Shown: positions 42,448 to 51,224, counted from the stretch's first letter. The stretch: 64,000 nt of DNA from JBFMGS01 sp040752635 (GCA_040752635.1 JBFMGS010000004.1:13239-77238); one strand, 5' to 3'. Numbers and translations: made by a program. The notes: generated by a model from the sequence alone, not told the origin.

Positions 42448-43497
42448 GTGAAAGTCATCTGCACCGGTACCAGCGGCTCGGGAAAGCTCGAATACCTTCG
42501 CGAGGCTCTTGCTGTGTCCGAAAGGCTTGGCAAGAGAGTTCACCTCTATAACATAGGGGACCTCATGTTCAAGAAGGCCAATGAACTCGAAAGCCCTACA
42601 AGCCCGGAGAAGATCCTTGACCTTGCCCCCTCGAGCTTGAGATCCCTGCGGGCGGCGGTATTCGAAGAGATCCTCAAGGAAGCTGAGAAGGTTGAGAATT
42701 GCATCATATCCACACACGGGTGTTTTCGCTGGAAGAACTACCTCATGCCCGCGTTCGACGTGCATTACTTGAACGAGCTCCGGCCCGATCTCTATATTAC
42801 TATTATAGATAGCGTGCTGAACGTTTCAAAGCGGCTCGAGGAATCGCCTGTGTGGAAGGGACGGCTTTCTCTAAAGGATATTCTGATCTGGCGGGATGAA
42901 GAGATCTTCGTAACCAAGATGATGGCGTCGTACCAGCGGAAGCCCCATTACGTGGTGGCGGTCGGGCAACCTTCGAACAGCATCCACAATCTCATGTTCA
43001 GGCCGGAGCTTCCGAAGGTATACTTAAGCTTTCCTATCACGCTGATGCGCAACGACAGCGCAAGAGTGCAAGAAGTGAGGGAGTTTCGAGATAAGCTAAG
43101 GGAGTTTTTTGAGGTCTTCGACCCGCTCGCGGTGGAAGATACTGAGCTTACCTACGGTGTTACAAGGTCGGGGTCTTGTAGCTATGACCTTGCCGAAGTC
43201 GAACCCGAGTTTGCCATAACGCCGGCTGAGAGGAGCGAGATAGAAGACCAAACTGTGATTCGCGACTACATGCTCATTGATCAGAGCGACATGGTTGTGG
43301 TGTACTATCCCACAGACAAAACATCGCCAGGGGTGCTTTGCGAGATCATATACGGTTCCACCAACAACAAGGAGGTCTACGCGGTTTTCAAGGAACGTGT
43401 GAGTCCTTTTCTCAAGTTTCATTGCACAAAGGTGTTTGCGGACCAGGAGTCCTTCTTCGACTACTTGAGACAGACCGGCAAGATGCCGACTAAGTAG
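42448..43497 (+). CDS. P-loop kinase-like domain fused to a nucleoside 2-deoxyribosyltransferase-like domain
   Basis: The protein has 349 residues from a GTG at 42448 behind GGGGAGG. The first ~190 residues resemble an adenylate-kinase-type P-loop NTPase (VICTGTSGSGKLEYLREAL Walker A; IISTHGCFRWKN; a long helical lid). After residue ~190 a new fold begins with VYLSFPITLMRN, then FFEVFDPLA, VIRDYMLIDQSDMVVVYYP and SPGVLCEIIYGSTNNKEVYAVF. This is the strand order and the Asp/Glu placement of nucleoside 2-deoxyribosyltransferase-like proteins. Such a fusion suggests nucleotide handling or signalling, but no reaction can be assigned. The gene stands alone, 60 bp after the peptidase. Confidence 0.65.
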   Translation: MKVICTGTSGSGKLEYLREALAVSERLGKRVHLYNIGDLMFKKANELESPTSPEKILDLAPSSLRSLRAAVFEEILKEAEKVENCIISTHGCFRWKNYLMPAFDVHYLNELRPDLYITIIDSVLNVSKRLEESPVWKGRLSLKDILIWRDEEIFVTKMMASYQRKPHYVVAVGQPSNSIHNLMFRPELPKVYLSFPITLMRNDSARVQEVREFRDKLREFFEVFDPLAVEDTELTYGVTRSGSCSYDLAEVEPEFAITPAERSEIEDQTVIRDYMLIDQSDMVVVYYPTDKTSPGVLCEIIYGSTNNKEVYAVFKERVSPFLKFHCTKVFADQESFFDYLRQTGKMPTK

Positions 43498-43526
43498 CTT
43501 AGAAGGAGACTGCGGGAGAGATCAGG

Positions 43527-45514
43527 GTGACACCGAGGGGGGACACAAAGCGTAGGGATCCCTCTTCCTGCCTGGGACTCGTCTTGGGTCGCGGGGTTGC
43601 TGGCAGCTTTGTAGCCATGCCGTTCAACGGGAATCTCGTCCCTACCGAGGAACACCTCTCGATGGCCGTTCTTATAGCTCTCAGCATTCTCGCGGTGCTG
43701 GTCTTCACGATTCTTGCCGCCGCAGCTGCAAACAGGGCCTTGAGCAGGAAGGTCAGAGCGACGATAAAAGATCTCTCAGAATCAGAGGCCAAGTACCGCC
43801 AGCTCATAGAGAACGCAGGCGACGGCATGTTCGTGGCCAGCCTCGATGGCACTCNNNNNNNNNNNNNNNNNNNNNNNNNNNNNNNNNNNNNNNNNNNNNN
43901 NNNNNNNNNNNNNNNNNNNNNNNNNNNNNNNNNNNNNNNNNNNNNNNNNNNNNNGCAAACAGGGCCTTGAGCAGGAAGGTCAGAGCGACGATAAAAGATC
44001 TCTCAGAATCAGAGGCCAAGTACCGCCAGCTCATAGAGAACGCAGGCGACGGCATGTTCGTGGCCAGCCTCGATGGCACTCTCACTTATGTGAACGGGCC
44101 GCTTGCGGCAATGCTCGGACGTGAGGCGCACGAGCTGATAGGCACCAAAGTGTTTGATATCGTGGGCCCGGGCTACCACGAAGAGGTCGCGGTGGCGCTG
44201 GCGTACGACGGTACGCCGGGGGATGCGCAGATGTTCGATGTTGAGCTTTGCAGGTATGGCGGGCAACCCGTGCACTGCCAGGTTAATACGAGCGTCATCC
44301 GCAAAGAAGACACAGCCGTAGCCATCCAGGGCGTAGTGCGCGACATGACCTCGAGAAAGCAACTCGAAGAGGAGCTCCGCCGCCAGACCGAAGAAGCGCG
44401 CCGCATGGCTGCAGAGATGATGAGCATATACAAGATAGGGGTGGCAACTACTTCCATCCTTGACCTCAGCGCGCTGCTCGATGCCATGTATGAGCAGGTC
44501 GCAGCGATGATGGGCAACGAAACGTTCTACGTAGCTCTTCTCGACGAGGGCGCTTCGGAGGTCAGGTTCGAGATCTTTGTGGACAATGGAGTGCGGGAGG
44601 AGAGTTTCACACGACCGTACCCAACAGGCAAGGGCATTACGGAATGGGTAATCAGGACCGGCGAGCCCTTGTTCATCAAGGACTCCTCTACCGACTTGGA
44701 CGCCATCCCGGTACAGGCCATCATGGTCGGAGACAGGCCTCTGTCGGTCATCGCAGTTCCACTTTCCATTCAGAACAAGGTTATCGGGGTTATGTCCATA
44801 CAGAGTTACACCCGGCGGTTTAACGAAAACGACCTTCGAATCATGTCAACCATAGGCACCCAAGCTGCCGTCGCCATTGAGAATGCAAGGCTCTACCGGG
44901 AGCTTAAATCCAAGAACGACCTGTTGGAAAAGAGTCAGGCCGAGCTTCAGCGCGTCAACGCCAGGCTCGACAGGCAACTGGTCGAGGTGACCCGGCTCCA
45001 CCGGATAGCGGAGAGGCTTGCTATCACCGATTCCGTTACAGGCATCCACAACCACAGACATTTCCAGGAGAGGCTCGCCGAGGAGCTGGCGAGAGCCGAG
45101 CGCTATGGCCGCTTCCTTTCCCTCCTTATGATTGACATTGACGACTTCAAGCAGTACAACGATTTGCTGGGGCACCCGGCAGGGGATGCCGTCCTGAAGG
45201 CGGTGGCGAGGCTTCTCACTAGGTCTGTGCGCTCGACGGACATTGTGGCGCGATACGGCGGGGAGGAGTTCGTGGTCATACTCCTTGAGGCGGAGAAGTC
45301 GCAGGCTACCAGGGTGGCGGAGAAGATCAGGGCGAGGATCGAAGCGTATCCTTTCGCCAACGAGGAACAGCTTCCAAACGGCAGAGTCACCGTCACCGTG
45401 GGCGTGGCGACCTATCCCGATGACGCCAAGACCAAGAAGGATTTAATCTACCTTGCCGACATGGCGTGCTACCGAGCAAAGCGGGAGGGGAAGAACCGGG
45501 TCATGGAGGCGTAA
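43527..45514 (+). CDS. Membrane PAS-GAF-GGDEF diguanylate cyclase (split by a false gap)
   Basis: If the 127-bp duplication and 100 N are collapsed, the gene encodes 586 residues in one frame: a hydrophobic helix (~46-66), a PAS domain (SESEAKYRQLIENAGDGMFV...), a GAF domain, a short coiled coil, and a GGDEF domain. The active-site motif is GGEEF (RYGGEEFVVIL), which is catalytically competent. The RSTD motif five residues upstream is an inhibitory I-site, so product feedback by cyclic di-GMP is likely. Two sensory domains suggest control by a bound ligand. The 3' end overlaps the convergent atpC gene by 14 bp. Confidence 0.9.
43728..43854 (+). repeat. 127-bp duplication at a scaffold gap, left copy
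   Basis: These bases are identical to 43955-44081 and end exactly at the N run. A contig overlap of 127 bp equals a common maximum k-mer of short-read assemblers, so this is one locus present twice rather than a real repeat. Confidence 0.9.
43855..43954. other. 100-N scaffold gap, probably of negative length
   Basis: There are exactly 100 N, a placeholder length. The flanks are the same 127 bp, so the two contigs overlap and nothing is missing. Confidence 0.9.
43955..44081 (+). repeat. 127-bp duplication at a scaffold gap, right copy
   Basis: This is the second identical copy, in the same codon phase as the left copy. Joining the copies restores an uninterrupted PAS domain. Confidence 0.9.
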
Positions 45515-45764
45515 GGCCCTCCTTGCCTGCAAGAACTTGCACACGGCCGGGCGTAACCTCGACGAACCCGCCTGTGACCCCGATGTCTTTCGCTACACCG
45601 TCCACGACCGCCACGACGCGGCCCGGTCTTAATGCCGAAACGAGAGGCGTGTGATTCCACAGAACCTCGAAATCTCCTTCGCTTCCAGGCACTATTACGG
45701 AGGTCGCTCGCGCCTCCAAAATCACCTCCCGCGGTGTTACGATGCGGAGTTCAAGAGTGTTCAC
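45501..45764 (-). CDS. atpC: ATP synthase epsilon subunit, beta-sandwich domain only
   Basis: The protein has 87 residues from GTG 45764, overlapping the atpD stop codon (GTGA). It has the complete N-terminal beta sandwich of F1 epsilon (LELRIVTPREVILEARA...VPGSEGDFEVLWNHTPLVSAL...GGFVEV). It lacks the C-terminal two-helix domain of the usual ~130-residue protein, the part that inhibits ATP hydrolysis in many bacteria. The gene ends inside the convergent cyclase gene. Short epsilon forms exist naturally and can still assemble the central stalk. Confidence 0.9.
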   Translation of the reverse strand: MNTLELRIVTPREVILEARATSVIVPGSEGDFEVLWNHTPLVSALRPGRVVAVVDGVAKDIGVTGGFVEVTPGRVQVLAGKEGLTPP

Positions 45765-47251
45765 GTCTTTGCCTTCCTCACCGCCTCATCCAGGGTTCCC
45801 ACCATATAAAACGCCTGTTCAGGGAGGTCGTCGAAATCCCCTTCCATGATCCTGCCAAAACCTTCGATGGTCGCTTCAAGCGGGACGTACCTCCCTTGCT
45901 CGCCCGTGAATGGTTCTGCAACGAAAAACGGTTGCGTGAGAAACCTCTGGATCTTACGGGCGCGACTCACGGTGAGCCTGTCCTCGTCTGAGAGTTCATC
46001 TATCCCGAGGATGGCGATGATGTCACGAAGCTCCCTGTACCGCTGAAGTATCTCCTGTACGCGCCGGGCTACCTTGTAGTGCTCTTCGCCGACGACCCGC
46101 GGATCAAGAACGCGCGACGAGGAATCCAGGGGGTCAACCGCCGGGTACAGGCCGAGTTCGGCAACGTCGCGCGAGAGCACTGTCGTGGCGTCGAGATGCG
46201 CGAATGCTGTGGCCGGGGCAGGGTCGGTGATGTCGTCTGCCGGAACGAAGACCGCCTGTACCGACGTAATGGACCCTCTGGCCGTCGAGGTGATCCTTTC
46301 CTCGAGCATGCCGACCTCGACTGCCAGGGTGGGCTGGTACCCGACCGCCGCTGGCATTCGCCCGAGCAGCGCCGAGATCTCTCCACCCGCCTGGATGTAG
46401 CGGAAGATGTTGTCGATGAACAGGAGCACGTCCTGCCCTTCAACATCGCGAAAGTACTCCGCCATCGCCAGCCCTGCGAGGCCCACGCGGAACCTTGCTC
46501 CAGGGGGCTCGTTCATCTGGCCGAAGACAAGCGCAGTCTTCTCGAGAACCCCGGACGCCTTCATCTCAAGCCAGAGATCGTTGCCCTCCCTGGTGCGCTC
46601 GCCGATGCCTGCGAACACTGAGTAGCCACCATGCTCGATTGCAACGTTTCGTATTAGCTCCATGATGAGCACGGTCTTGCCGACCCCCGCCCCTCCGAAG
46701 AGTCCCACTTTCCCTCCGCGAGGGTACGGAGCAAGGAGGTCGATGACTTTGATGCCGGTTTCAAGCATCTCGTTTCCCGTCCATTGCTCGGTGAGCTCCG
46801 GGGGCGGCCTGTGAATCGGCCATAGCTCCACGTTCTCGGGCGGGCCCAGGCCATCTATGGGCTCGCCCAGCACGTTGAATGCGCGTCCAAGGGTGCCGCG
46901 GCCCACGGGCGCTTTCAGCGGAGCGCCCGTGTTTACCACCTCCATCCCTCGCACGAGGCCCTCGGTGGAGGACATCGCGATGGTCCGGACGCGACCCTTG
47001 CCGATGTGGTGCATGACCTCCAGGGTCACCCGGGCGGGCTCGCCCGGCGCCTCGTCCGCGGGTCCGCTTTCGGGCGCCCGACGGGGAGGACCCACGATCG
47101 TCAGGGCGGTGTAGATCTCCGGGATATCGTCCTCCGGGAACTCGACGTCAACGACAGGCCCGATTATCTGGACCACACGCCCGCGTGCATGTGCTTCGGC
47201 GCTGCCTGCTTGTTCCTGGGGCACGCTTGCCAACCAAGTTGACCCTCCCAT
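45761..47251 (-). CDS. atpD: ATP synthase F1 beta subunit
   Basis: The protein has 496 residues. A 20-residue extension precedes the usual RVVQIIGPVVDVEFPED start; the upstream ribosome site is weak, so a shorter protein is possible. The catalytic P-loop GLFGGAGVGKTVLIMEL, the catalytic Glu in ERTREGNDLW and the Walker B strand VLLFIDNIFR are intact. It forms the catalytic sites with atpA and sits between atpG and atpC as usual. Confidence 0.96.
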   Translation of the reverse strand: MGGSTWLASVPQEQAGSAEAHARGRVVQIIGPVVDVEFPEDDIPEIYTALTIVGPPRRAPESGPADEAPGEPARVTLEVMHHIGKGRVRTIAMSSTEGLVRGMEVVNTGAPLKAPVGRGTLGRAFNVLGEPIDGLGPPENVELWPIHRPPPELTEQWTGNEMLETGIKVIDLLAPYPRGGKVGLFGGAGVGKTVLIMELIRNVAIEHGGYSVFAGIGERTREGNDLWLEMKASGVLEKTALVFGQMNEPPGARFRVGLAGLAMAEYFRDVEGQDVLLFIDNIFRYIQAGGEISALLGRMPAAVGYQPTLAVEVGMLEERITSTARGSITSVQAVFVPADDITDPAPATAFAHLDATTVLSRDVAELGLYPAVDPLDSSSRVLDPRVVGEEHYKVARRVQEILQRYRELRDIIAILGIDELSDEDRLTVSRARKIQRFLTQPFFVAEPFTGEQGRYVPLEATIEGFGRIMEGDFDDLPEQAFYMVGTLDEAVRKAKT

Positions 47252-47266
47252 CTTCTGCAGATTAGC

Positions 47267-48121
47267 CTAACGGAGGCTCTCTGCGCCCGTCACGATCTCA
47301 GATATCTCCTGGGTGATCTCAGCCTGTCTCGCCCGGTTATAGTCGAGCGTCAGCCTGTCGATGAGTTCCTCGGCGTTGTCAGTCGCTGCATTCATGGCGA
47401 CCGTCCTTGCGGCGAGCTCGCTGGCCCTGGCTTCCACGAGCGCTGCGTACACCGTCGAAGCGAGATAGAAGGGGAGAAGTCTGTCCAGCACCACCTCAGG
47501 GGACGGTTCGTAGATGTACGGTATGCTCAGGTCGTCACCTCCGGTGCGTGCTGCCGCGTCGATCGGCAGGAGCTGCAGGATCCCTGTCTTATATGAGGCC
47601 CTTGACAGGAACCTGGCGTAGACAAGGTACACCGCGTCTATCCTGCCGGCAACGTACTCTGAAAGCAAACCACGGGCGATTCTTTCAGCGATTGCTTCCT
47701 GAGGGGTATCCGGCAGGTAAACGTGCTCCTGTAGCAACCGATAACCGCGCCTGCGAAAAAAGTCTAGTCCTTTCTTCCCGACGACCGCGACCAGGCCTCC
47801 TCGTGGCCCGCCCATGCGTTCTACCGCGCTACGGAGGATCTCCGCGTTGTATCCGCCGGCAAGCCCCCTATCTGACGTCAACACCAGGTATGCAGGAACC
47901 TGGATCTGCCTGGGCGTAAGGAGGGGGTGTGCCCATGGTGGAGTCCTTGCAGCGATATCCTGGGCTATATGCTGCAGTGTCGTGGCGTACGGCCGGGCGT
48001 GCTCAAGGAGCGTCTCGATCCTCCGGAGCCTTGTGGACGCCACCAGAGACATGGCCGACGTGATCTGTTTTGTGCTCCGGATGCTACGTATCCTGCGCCG
48101 GAGATCCTGTAGCTCCTCCAC
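47267..48121 (-). CDS. atpG: ATP synthase F1 gamma subunit
   Basis: The protein has 284 residues. The N-terminal coiled-coil helix (LRRRIRSIRSTKQITSAMSL), the LTSDRGLAGGYNAEIL strand, and the C-terminal AMNAATDNAEELIDRLTLDYNRARQ signature, of which only part is quoted, are all typical of the rotating central shaft. It lies 4 bp after atpA and 15 bp before atpD. Confidence 0.95.
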   Translation of the reverse strand: MEELQDLRRRIRSIRSTKQITSAMSLVASTRLRRIETLLEHARPYATTLQHIAQDIAARTPPWAHPLLTPRQIQVPAYLVLTSDRGLAGGYNAEILRSAVERMGGPRGGLVAVVGKKGLDFFRRRGYRLLQEHVYLPDTPQEAIAERIARGLLSEYVAGRIDAVYLVYARFLSRASYKTGILQLLPIDAAARTGGDDLSIPYIYEPSPEVVLDRLLPFYLASTVYAALVEARASELAARTVAMNAATDNAEELIDRLTLDYNRARQAEITQEISEIVTGAESLR

Positions 48122-48125
48122 TTTC

Positions 48126-49712
48126 TCATGCTCCTTCGATGACCTGGCTCTCGATGCCGCCCCTCACTTTCCTGGGGGAGGTGTCGAGCGGCCCTTCGGC
48201 ACCCTCCGGCCTGAACACCTTCTTGAACTCGCCTATCGCCGATGCAAGTTGCCGTTCCAGGTCGTCGTCTAGCTCTTTTCCTGCGGCGATGGCCTGGGGA
48301 ATACCGGGATGGGCGCGGTGCATGAATTCAATGAACTCGGTCTTGAAGGAGGCGACTGCTTCCACCGGCACATCATCAAGGTGTCGGTGGACCACTGCAA
48401 AGATGATCATCACCTGGTCTTCGACGGGCACAGGCTGGTACTGAGGTTGCTTGAGGACCTCCACGATACGCTGGCCTTTCTCCAACCTTGCTCTGGTGTC
48501 GGGGTCAAGTTCCGTGCCGAACTGCGCGAATTCGGAAAGCTCACGGTACTGGGCAAGGTCCAGGCGGAGCCTGCTCGCCACCCTTTTCATGGCCGGCACC
48601 TGGGCTTCCCCCCCGACTCGCGAGACGGAAAGGCCGACATTGATAGCTGGCCTGATGCCCGCGAAGAACAACTCGCTCTCGAGAAATATCTGTCCATCGG
48701 TTATTGAGATCACGTTCGTAGGTATGTAGGCGGATACGTCACCCGCAAGCGTTTCGACGATTGGAAGGGCCGTCATGGACCCTCCTCCGAGCTCCGGCGC
48801 GAGTTTCGCAGAGCGCTCGAGGAGCCGGGAATGAAGGTAGAAGACGTCACCTGGAAAAGCCTCGCGCCCGGGCGGACGCCGCAGCAGGAGGGTCGTGGCC
48901 CTGTATGCTATGGCGTGTTTCGAGAGATCATCGTACACGATGAGGGCATGGCGTCCTGAATACATGAACTCTTCAGCAATAGCGCACCCGGCATACGGTG
49001 CAACGTACTGGAGCGGCGCAAGTTCGCTGGCAGATGCCGCCACCACCACCGTGTAATCCGTGGCGCCTTCGTCCTCGAAGAGCTTGACGAGCTTCGCAAT
49101 GGTTGAACGCTTTTGACCTATGGCAACATACACACAGATCACGCCCTTATCGCGCTGGTTCAAGATGGTGTCCACCGCGATGGCGGTCTTGCCGGTTTGT
49201 CTGTCGCCTATAATGAGTTCTCGCTGGCCGCGTCCGACGGGGACCATAGAGTCTACGGCGATGAGCCCGGTCTGGAGGGGCTCTGACACCGGCTTGCGCA
49301 TTACGATGCCGGGGGCGGGGTGCTCTATTGGCCGCCTGGTGGCAGTGTTGATGGGTCCTTTCCCATCGATGGGATGCCCGAGAGCGTTCACCACCCTACC
49401 GATCACGGCGTCTCCGCTGGGGACCTCTATGACTCTGCCGGTGCCGCGAACGAGGTCGCCCTCCCTCACGTCCACGTCCGAGCCGAGCAAGGCTACCCCC
49501 ACCGAGTCCTCTTCGAGGTTGAGAATTATACCGAAAGCGCCGCCCGGGAACTCCACCAGTTCACCCAACATGGCCCCTTGAAGCCCGGTGAGCCGGGCGA
49601 TCCCGTCGCCAACCTCAGCTACAGCTCCTTCTGTGTAGACATCGAGCTTCGGGCCAATCTCGGCAAGGTGCCTTCGTATTGCGGATGCAATACCTTCCGG
49701 AGAAAGCTCCAT
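48126..49712 (-). CDS. atpA: ATP synthase F1 alpha subunit
   Basis: The protein has 528 residues, slightly longer than average. It has the regulatory nucleotide-binding loop GDRQTGKTAIAVDTI, the VGLSVSRVGGEAQV signature, and the C-terminal helical domain. The gene is 7 bp after atpH. Together with beta it forms the alternating hexamer. Confidence 0.96.
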   Translation of the reverse strand: MELSPEGIASAIRRHLAEIGPKLDVYTEGAVAEVGDGIARLTGLQGAMLGELVEFPGGAFGIILNLEEDSVGVALLGSDVDVREGDLVRGTGRVIEVPSGDAVIGRVVNALGHPIDGKGPINTATRRPIEHPAPGIVMRKPVSEPLQTGLIAVDSMVPVGRGQRELIIGDRQTGKTAIAVDTILNQRDKGVICVYVAIGQKRSTIAKLVKLFEDEGATDYTVVVAASASELAPLQYVAPYAGCAIAEEFMYSGRHALIVYDDLSKHAIAYRATTLLLRRPPGREAFPGDVFYLHSRLLERSAKLAPELGGGSMTALPIVETLAGDVSAYIPTNVISITDGQIFLESELFFAGIRPAINVGLSVSRVGGEAQVPAMKRVASRLRLDLAQYRELSEFAQFGTELDPDTRARLEKGQRIVEVLKQPQYQPVPVEDQVMIIFAVVHRHLDDVPVEAVASFKTEFIEFMHRAHPGIPQAIAAGKELDDDLERQLASAIGEFKKVFRPEGAEGPLDTSPRKVRGGIESQVIEGA

Positions 49713-49719
49713 CCGCAGG

Positions 49720-50019
49720 TCACTCTCCCGGCGGTGTTGTGTCTCGCCTGAACCCTTCGAGTTCTTCTCCCAGCTTACGAAGGCGTCCGGCGATGCTGCT
49801 GTCGAGGACGGTGTCCCCGATCCTCACTATGACCCCGCCCAGGATGTCAGGATCGACATCCTGCTCAATGACGACCTGGTTGCCGAGTTTCTGGGAAAGT
49901 CCTTTCCTCAGGGCCTCCACGTGTTCCTGGGGAAGCTGAAACGCACTGGTAACGCGGGCGCGCACTATGCCGAGATCTTCATCGAGAAGCACGCGGTATG
50001 CCCGTGCTACTGCGCCAAA
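49720..50019 (-). CDS. atpH: ATP synthase delta subunit, C-terminal fragment at a gap
   Basis: The last 100 residues are visible and the frame runs into the N gap upstream. The C-terminal LVIEQ-like part here reads NQVVIEQDVDPDILGGVIVR, the conserved OSCP/delta motif. The N-terminal helical bundle is missing from the assembly, not necessarily from the genome. Confidence 0.92.
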   Translation of the reverse strand, partial: FGAVARAYRVLLDEDLGIVRARVTSAFQLPQEHVEALRKGLSQKLGNQVVIEQDVDPDILGGVIVRIGDTVLDSSIAGRLRKLGEELEGFRRDTTPPGE

Positions 50020-50119
50020 NNNNNNNNNNNNNNNNNNNNNNNNNNNNNNNNNNNNNNNNNNNNNNNNNNNNNNNNNNNNNNNNNNNNNNNNNNNNNNNNN
50101 NNNNNNNNNNNNNNNNNNN
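50020..50119. other. 100-N scaffold gap inside the atpF-atpH region
   Basis: There are exactly 100 N, a placeholder. The flanking bases are not duplicated. The missing parts are the C-terminus of atpF (~70 residues) and the N-terminus of atpH (~80 residues), about 400-500 bp, so the true gap is longer than drawn. Confidence 0.9.
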
Positions 50120-50408
50120 CCTTTGCTGCCAGGTCGCGCGCCTCAGCCCGGAACGCGTCCGCATCGCGCCTTGCCCGGGCGACGATGTCCCGTGCTTCGT
50201 CTTGCGCCCGCGAGATCTCGCGTTCCAGGTCATCTTTGAGTTTGGATGCGGCCTTCCTGTCCTCTTCGGCTGAAGCGATGAGGGTCCGAACGTGCTCCTC
50301 CCGCCGGTCGAGGTAGGCTTTTACAGGGCCGAAAAAGTATCGGCGCAATAGCAAAAACAGGATGACGAAGTTCAGGATCTGAAAGAAATACGTGTAATCG
50401 ATGCGCAC
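50120..50408 (-). CDS. atpF: ATP synthase b subunit, N-terminal fragment
   Basis: The first 96 residues are visible from GTG 50408, which has AGGAGG 6 nt upstream. One N-terminal membrane helix (YFFQILNFVILFLLL) is followed by a charged, continuous alpha helix rich in Arg/Glu/Ala, the peripheral stalk. The rest is lost in the gap. It is separated from atpE by ~320 bp carrying the structured repeat. Confidence 0.93.
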
Positions 50409-50558
50409 GATGATCCTCCTGGTGAGTCTTGCCTGCGGTTGCCGGTGATTGCATTCGGGGGTGTTGGAAATCTGGCCATCTGCTCACGGGCCAAATCTCG
50501 CGAGGCGCCCGCCGGGGGCGTACCCGTACCCTATCGCCAAACCTACCCGAACGCCAGG

Positions 50559-50669
50559 GGGGAGGCAGGGTCCGAAGGACCCGTCTTGCTCCTCGGGGGG
50601 AAGACCCCCTTCCGACGGATCTCGTGCCCCAGGGCAGGTGCCGGTGGAGGCACTCGATCCTGCCTCCCC
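50559..50669. repeat. Structured intergenic repeat, copy B (multi-hairpin)
   Basis: This segment is related to 371-470 over its 3' two thirds. An outer perfect 11-bp stem, GGGGAGGCAGG (50559-50569) with CCTGCCTCCCC (50659-50669), encloses three hairpins: GGGTCC/GGACCC (50568-50582, sharing two G with the outer stem), GGGGG/CCCCC (50596-50609) and GTGCC/GGCAC (50638-50653). It occupies the unusual 322-bp gap between atpE and atpF. The rest of that gap shows no gene. It may be a mobile miniature element or a folded RNA inserted in the operon. Confidence 0.65.
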
Positions 50670-50731
50670 GCTACCCTACGGCTAGTGCCGCATTTGCCCA
50701 TCGACTTCAAGGTTGCGATACGTGACGGCTC

Positions 50732-51004
50732 CTACCGCAATATCCCGAGAAACGGGTTGGCGAAAAGCAGGATGAGCGCGACAACCAGCGCGTATATCCC
50801 TGTGGTCTCAGCTATGGCGGCCCCAAGGAGCATGGTTCTGATGATCTCTCCCTGTGCCTCGGGCTGCCTGCCCACTGCTTCAGCCCCTTTGCCCGCTGCA
50901 AAACCCTGGCCGATGCCAGGGCCTATGCCTGCAACCATCGCGATCCCAGCTCCGATGGCTGAGGCAGCGAGCACCAGGGCTCTCGCGGCAAGTGCTCCAT
51001 CCAT
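50732..51004 (-). CDS. atpE: ATP synthase c subunit, Na+-type signature
   Basis: The protein has 90 residues with GGGG about 8 nt upstream of the ATG. It is a two-helix hairpin with the polar loop GKGAEAVGRQPEAQGE and the ion-binding Glu in helix 2 (IAETTGIYALV). Helix 1 contains GPGIGQGFAAGKG. The Gln of GIGQG and the Glu-Thr-Thr triad correspond to the Gln32/Glu65/Ser66-Thr67 set that defines Na+-binding c rings such as that of Ilyobacter, with Thr in place of Ser66. Na+ coupling is thus likely but inferred. No atpB (subunit a) gene is found upstream, although it normally precedes atpE. Confidence 0.95.
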   Translation of the reverse strand: MDGALAARALVLAASAIGAGIAMVAGIGPGIGQGFAAGKGAEAVGRQPEAQGEIIRTMLLGAAIAETTGIYALVVALILLFANPFLGILR

Positions 51005-51099
51005 AGGGATTCCCCTTTCCTCTGGTATACTGTGTCCAATCTCTCGGCTTTGTAGTCGCAGGTGCGGAATACGCAGGGAATTCCAAGCAGGTTACCAGA

Positions 51100-51155
51100 A
51101 GCCGGGGCCGCGGATAGGAACGCACTCTCGACGTCGCCTATCCACGGCTCCGGCT
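51100..51155. promoter_or_regulatory. Long hairpin upstream of the ATP synthase operon
   Basis: The arms 51100-51118 and 51137-51155 are 19 nt each and pair with 17 Watson-Crick pairs, one G-T pair and one mismatch around an 18-nt loop. It lies about 96 bp before the atpE start codon on the minus strand. It could be part of the atp leader or an attenuator. Confidence 0.55.
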
Positions 51156-51204
51156 ACCAGGGAGCACGGGCCTTCGTCGGCCTGCCTTAAGTAATCGGAG
51201 AGAG

Positions 51205-51224
51205 CCCGGGTCTTTCGACCCGGG
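51205..51224. terminator. Hairpin after the DUF35 gene
   Basis: CCCGGGT (51205-51211), a 6-nt loop, ACCCGGG (51218-51224). It lies 18 bp beyond the DUF35 gene stop codon on the minus strand. No T-run follows on that strand, so it is a tentative terminator. Confidence 0.45.

Noticed and set aside
43728..44081. 127-bp identical pair as a biological duplication
   Set aside because: Exact identity, abutting a 100-N placeholder and preserving codon phase, points to an assembly overlap.
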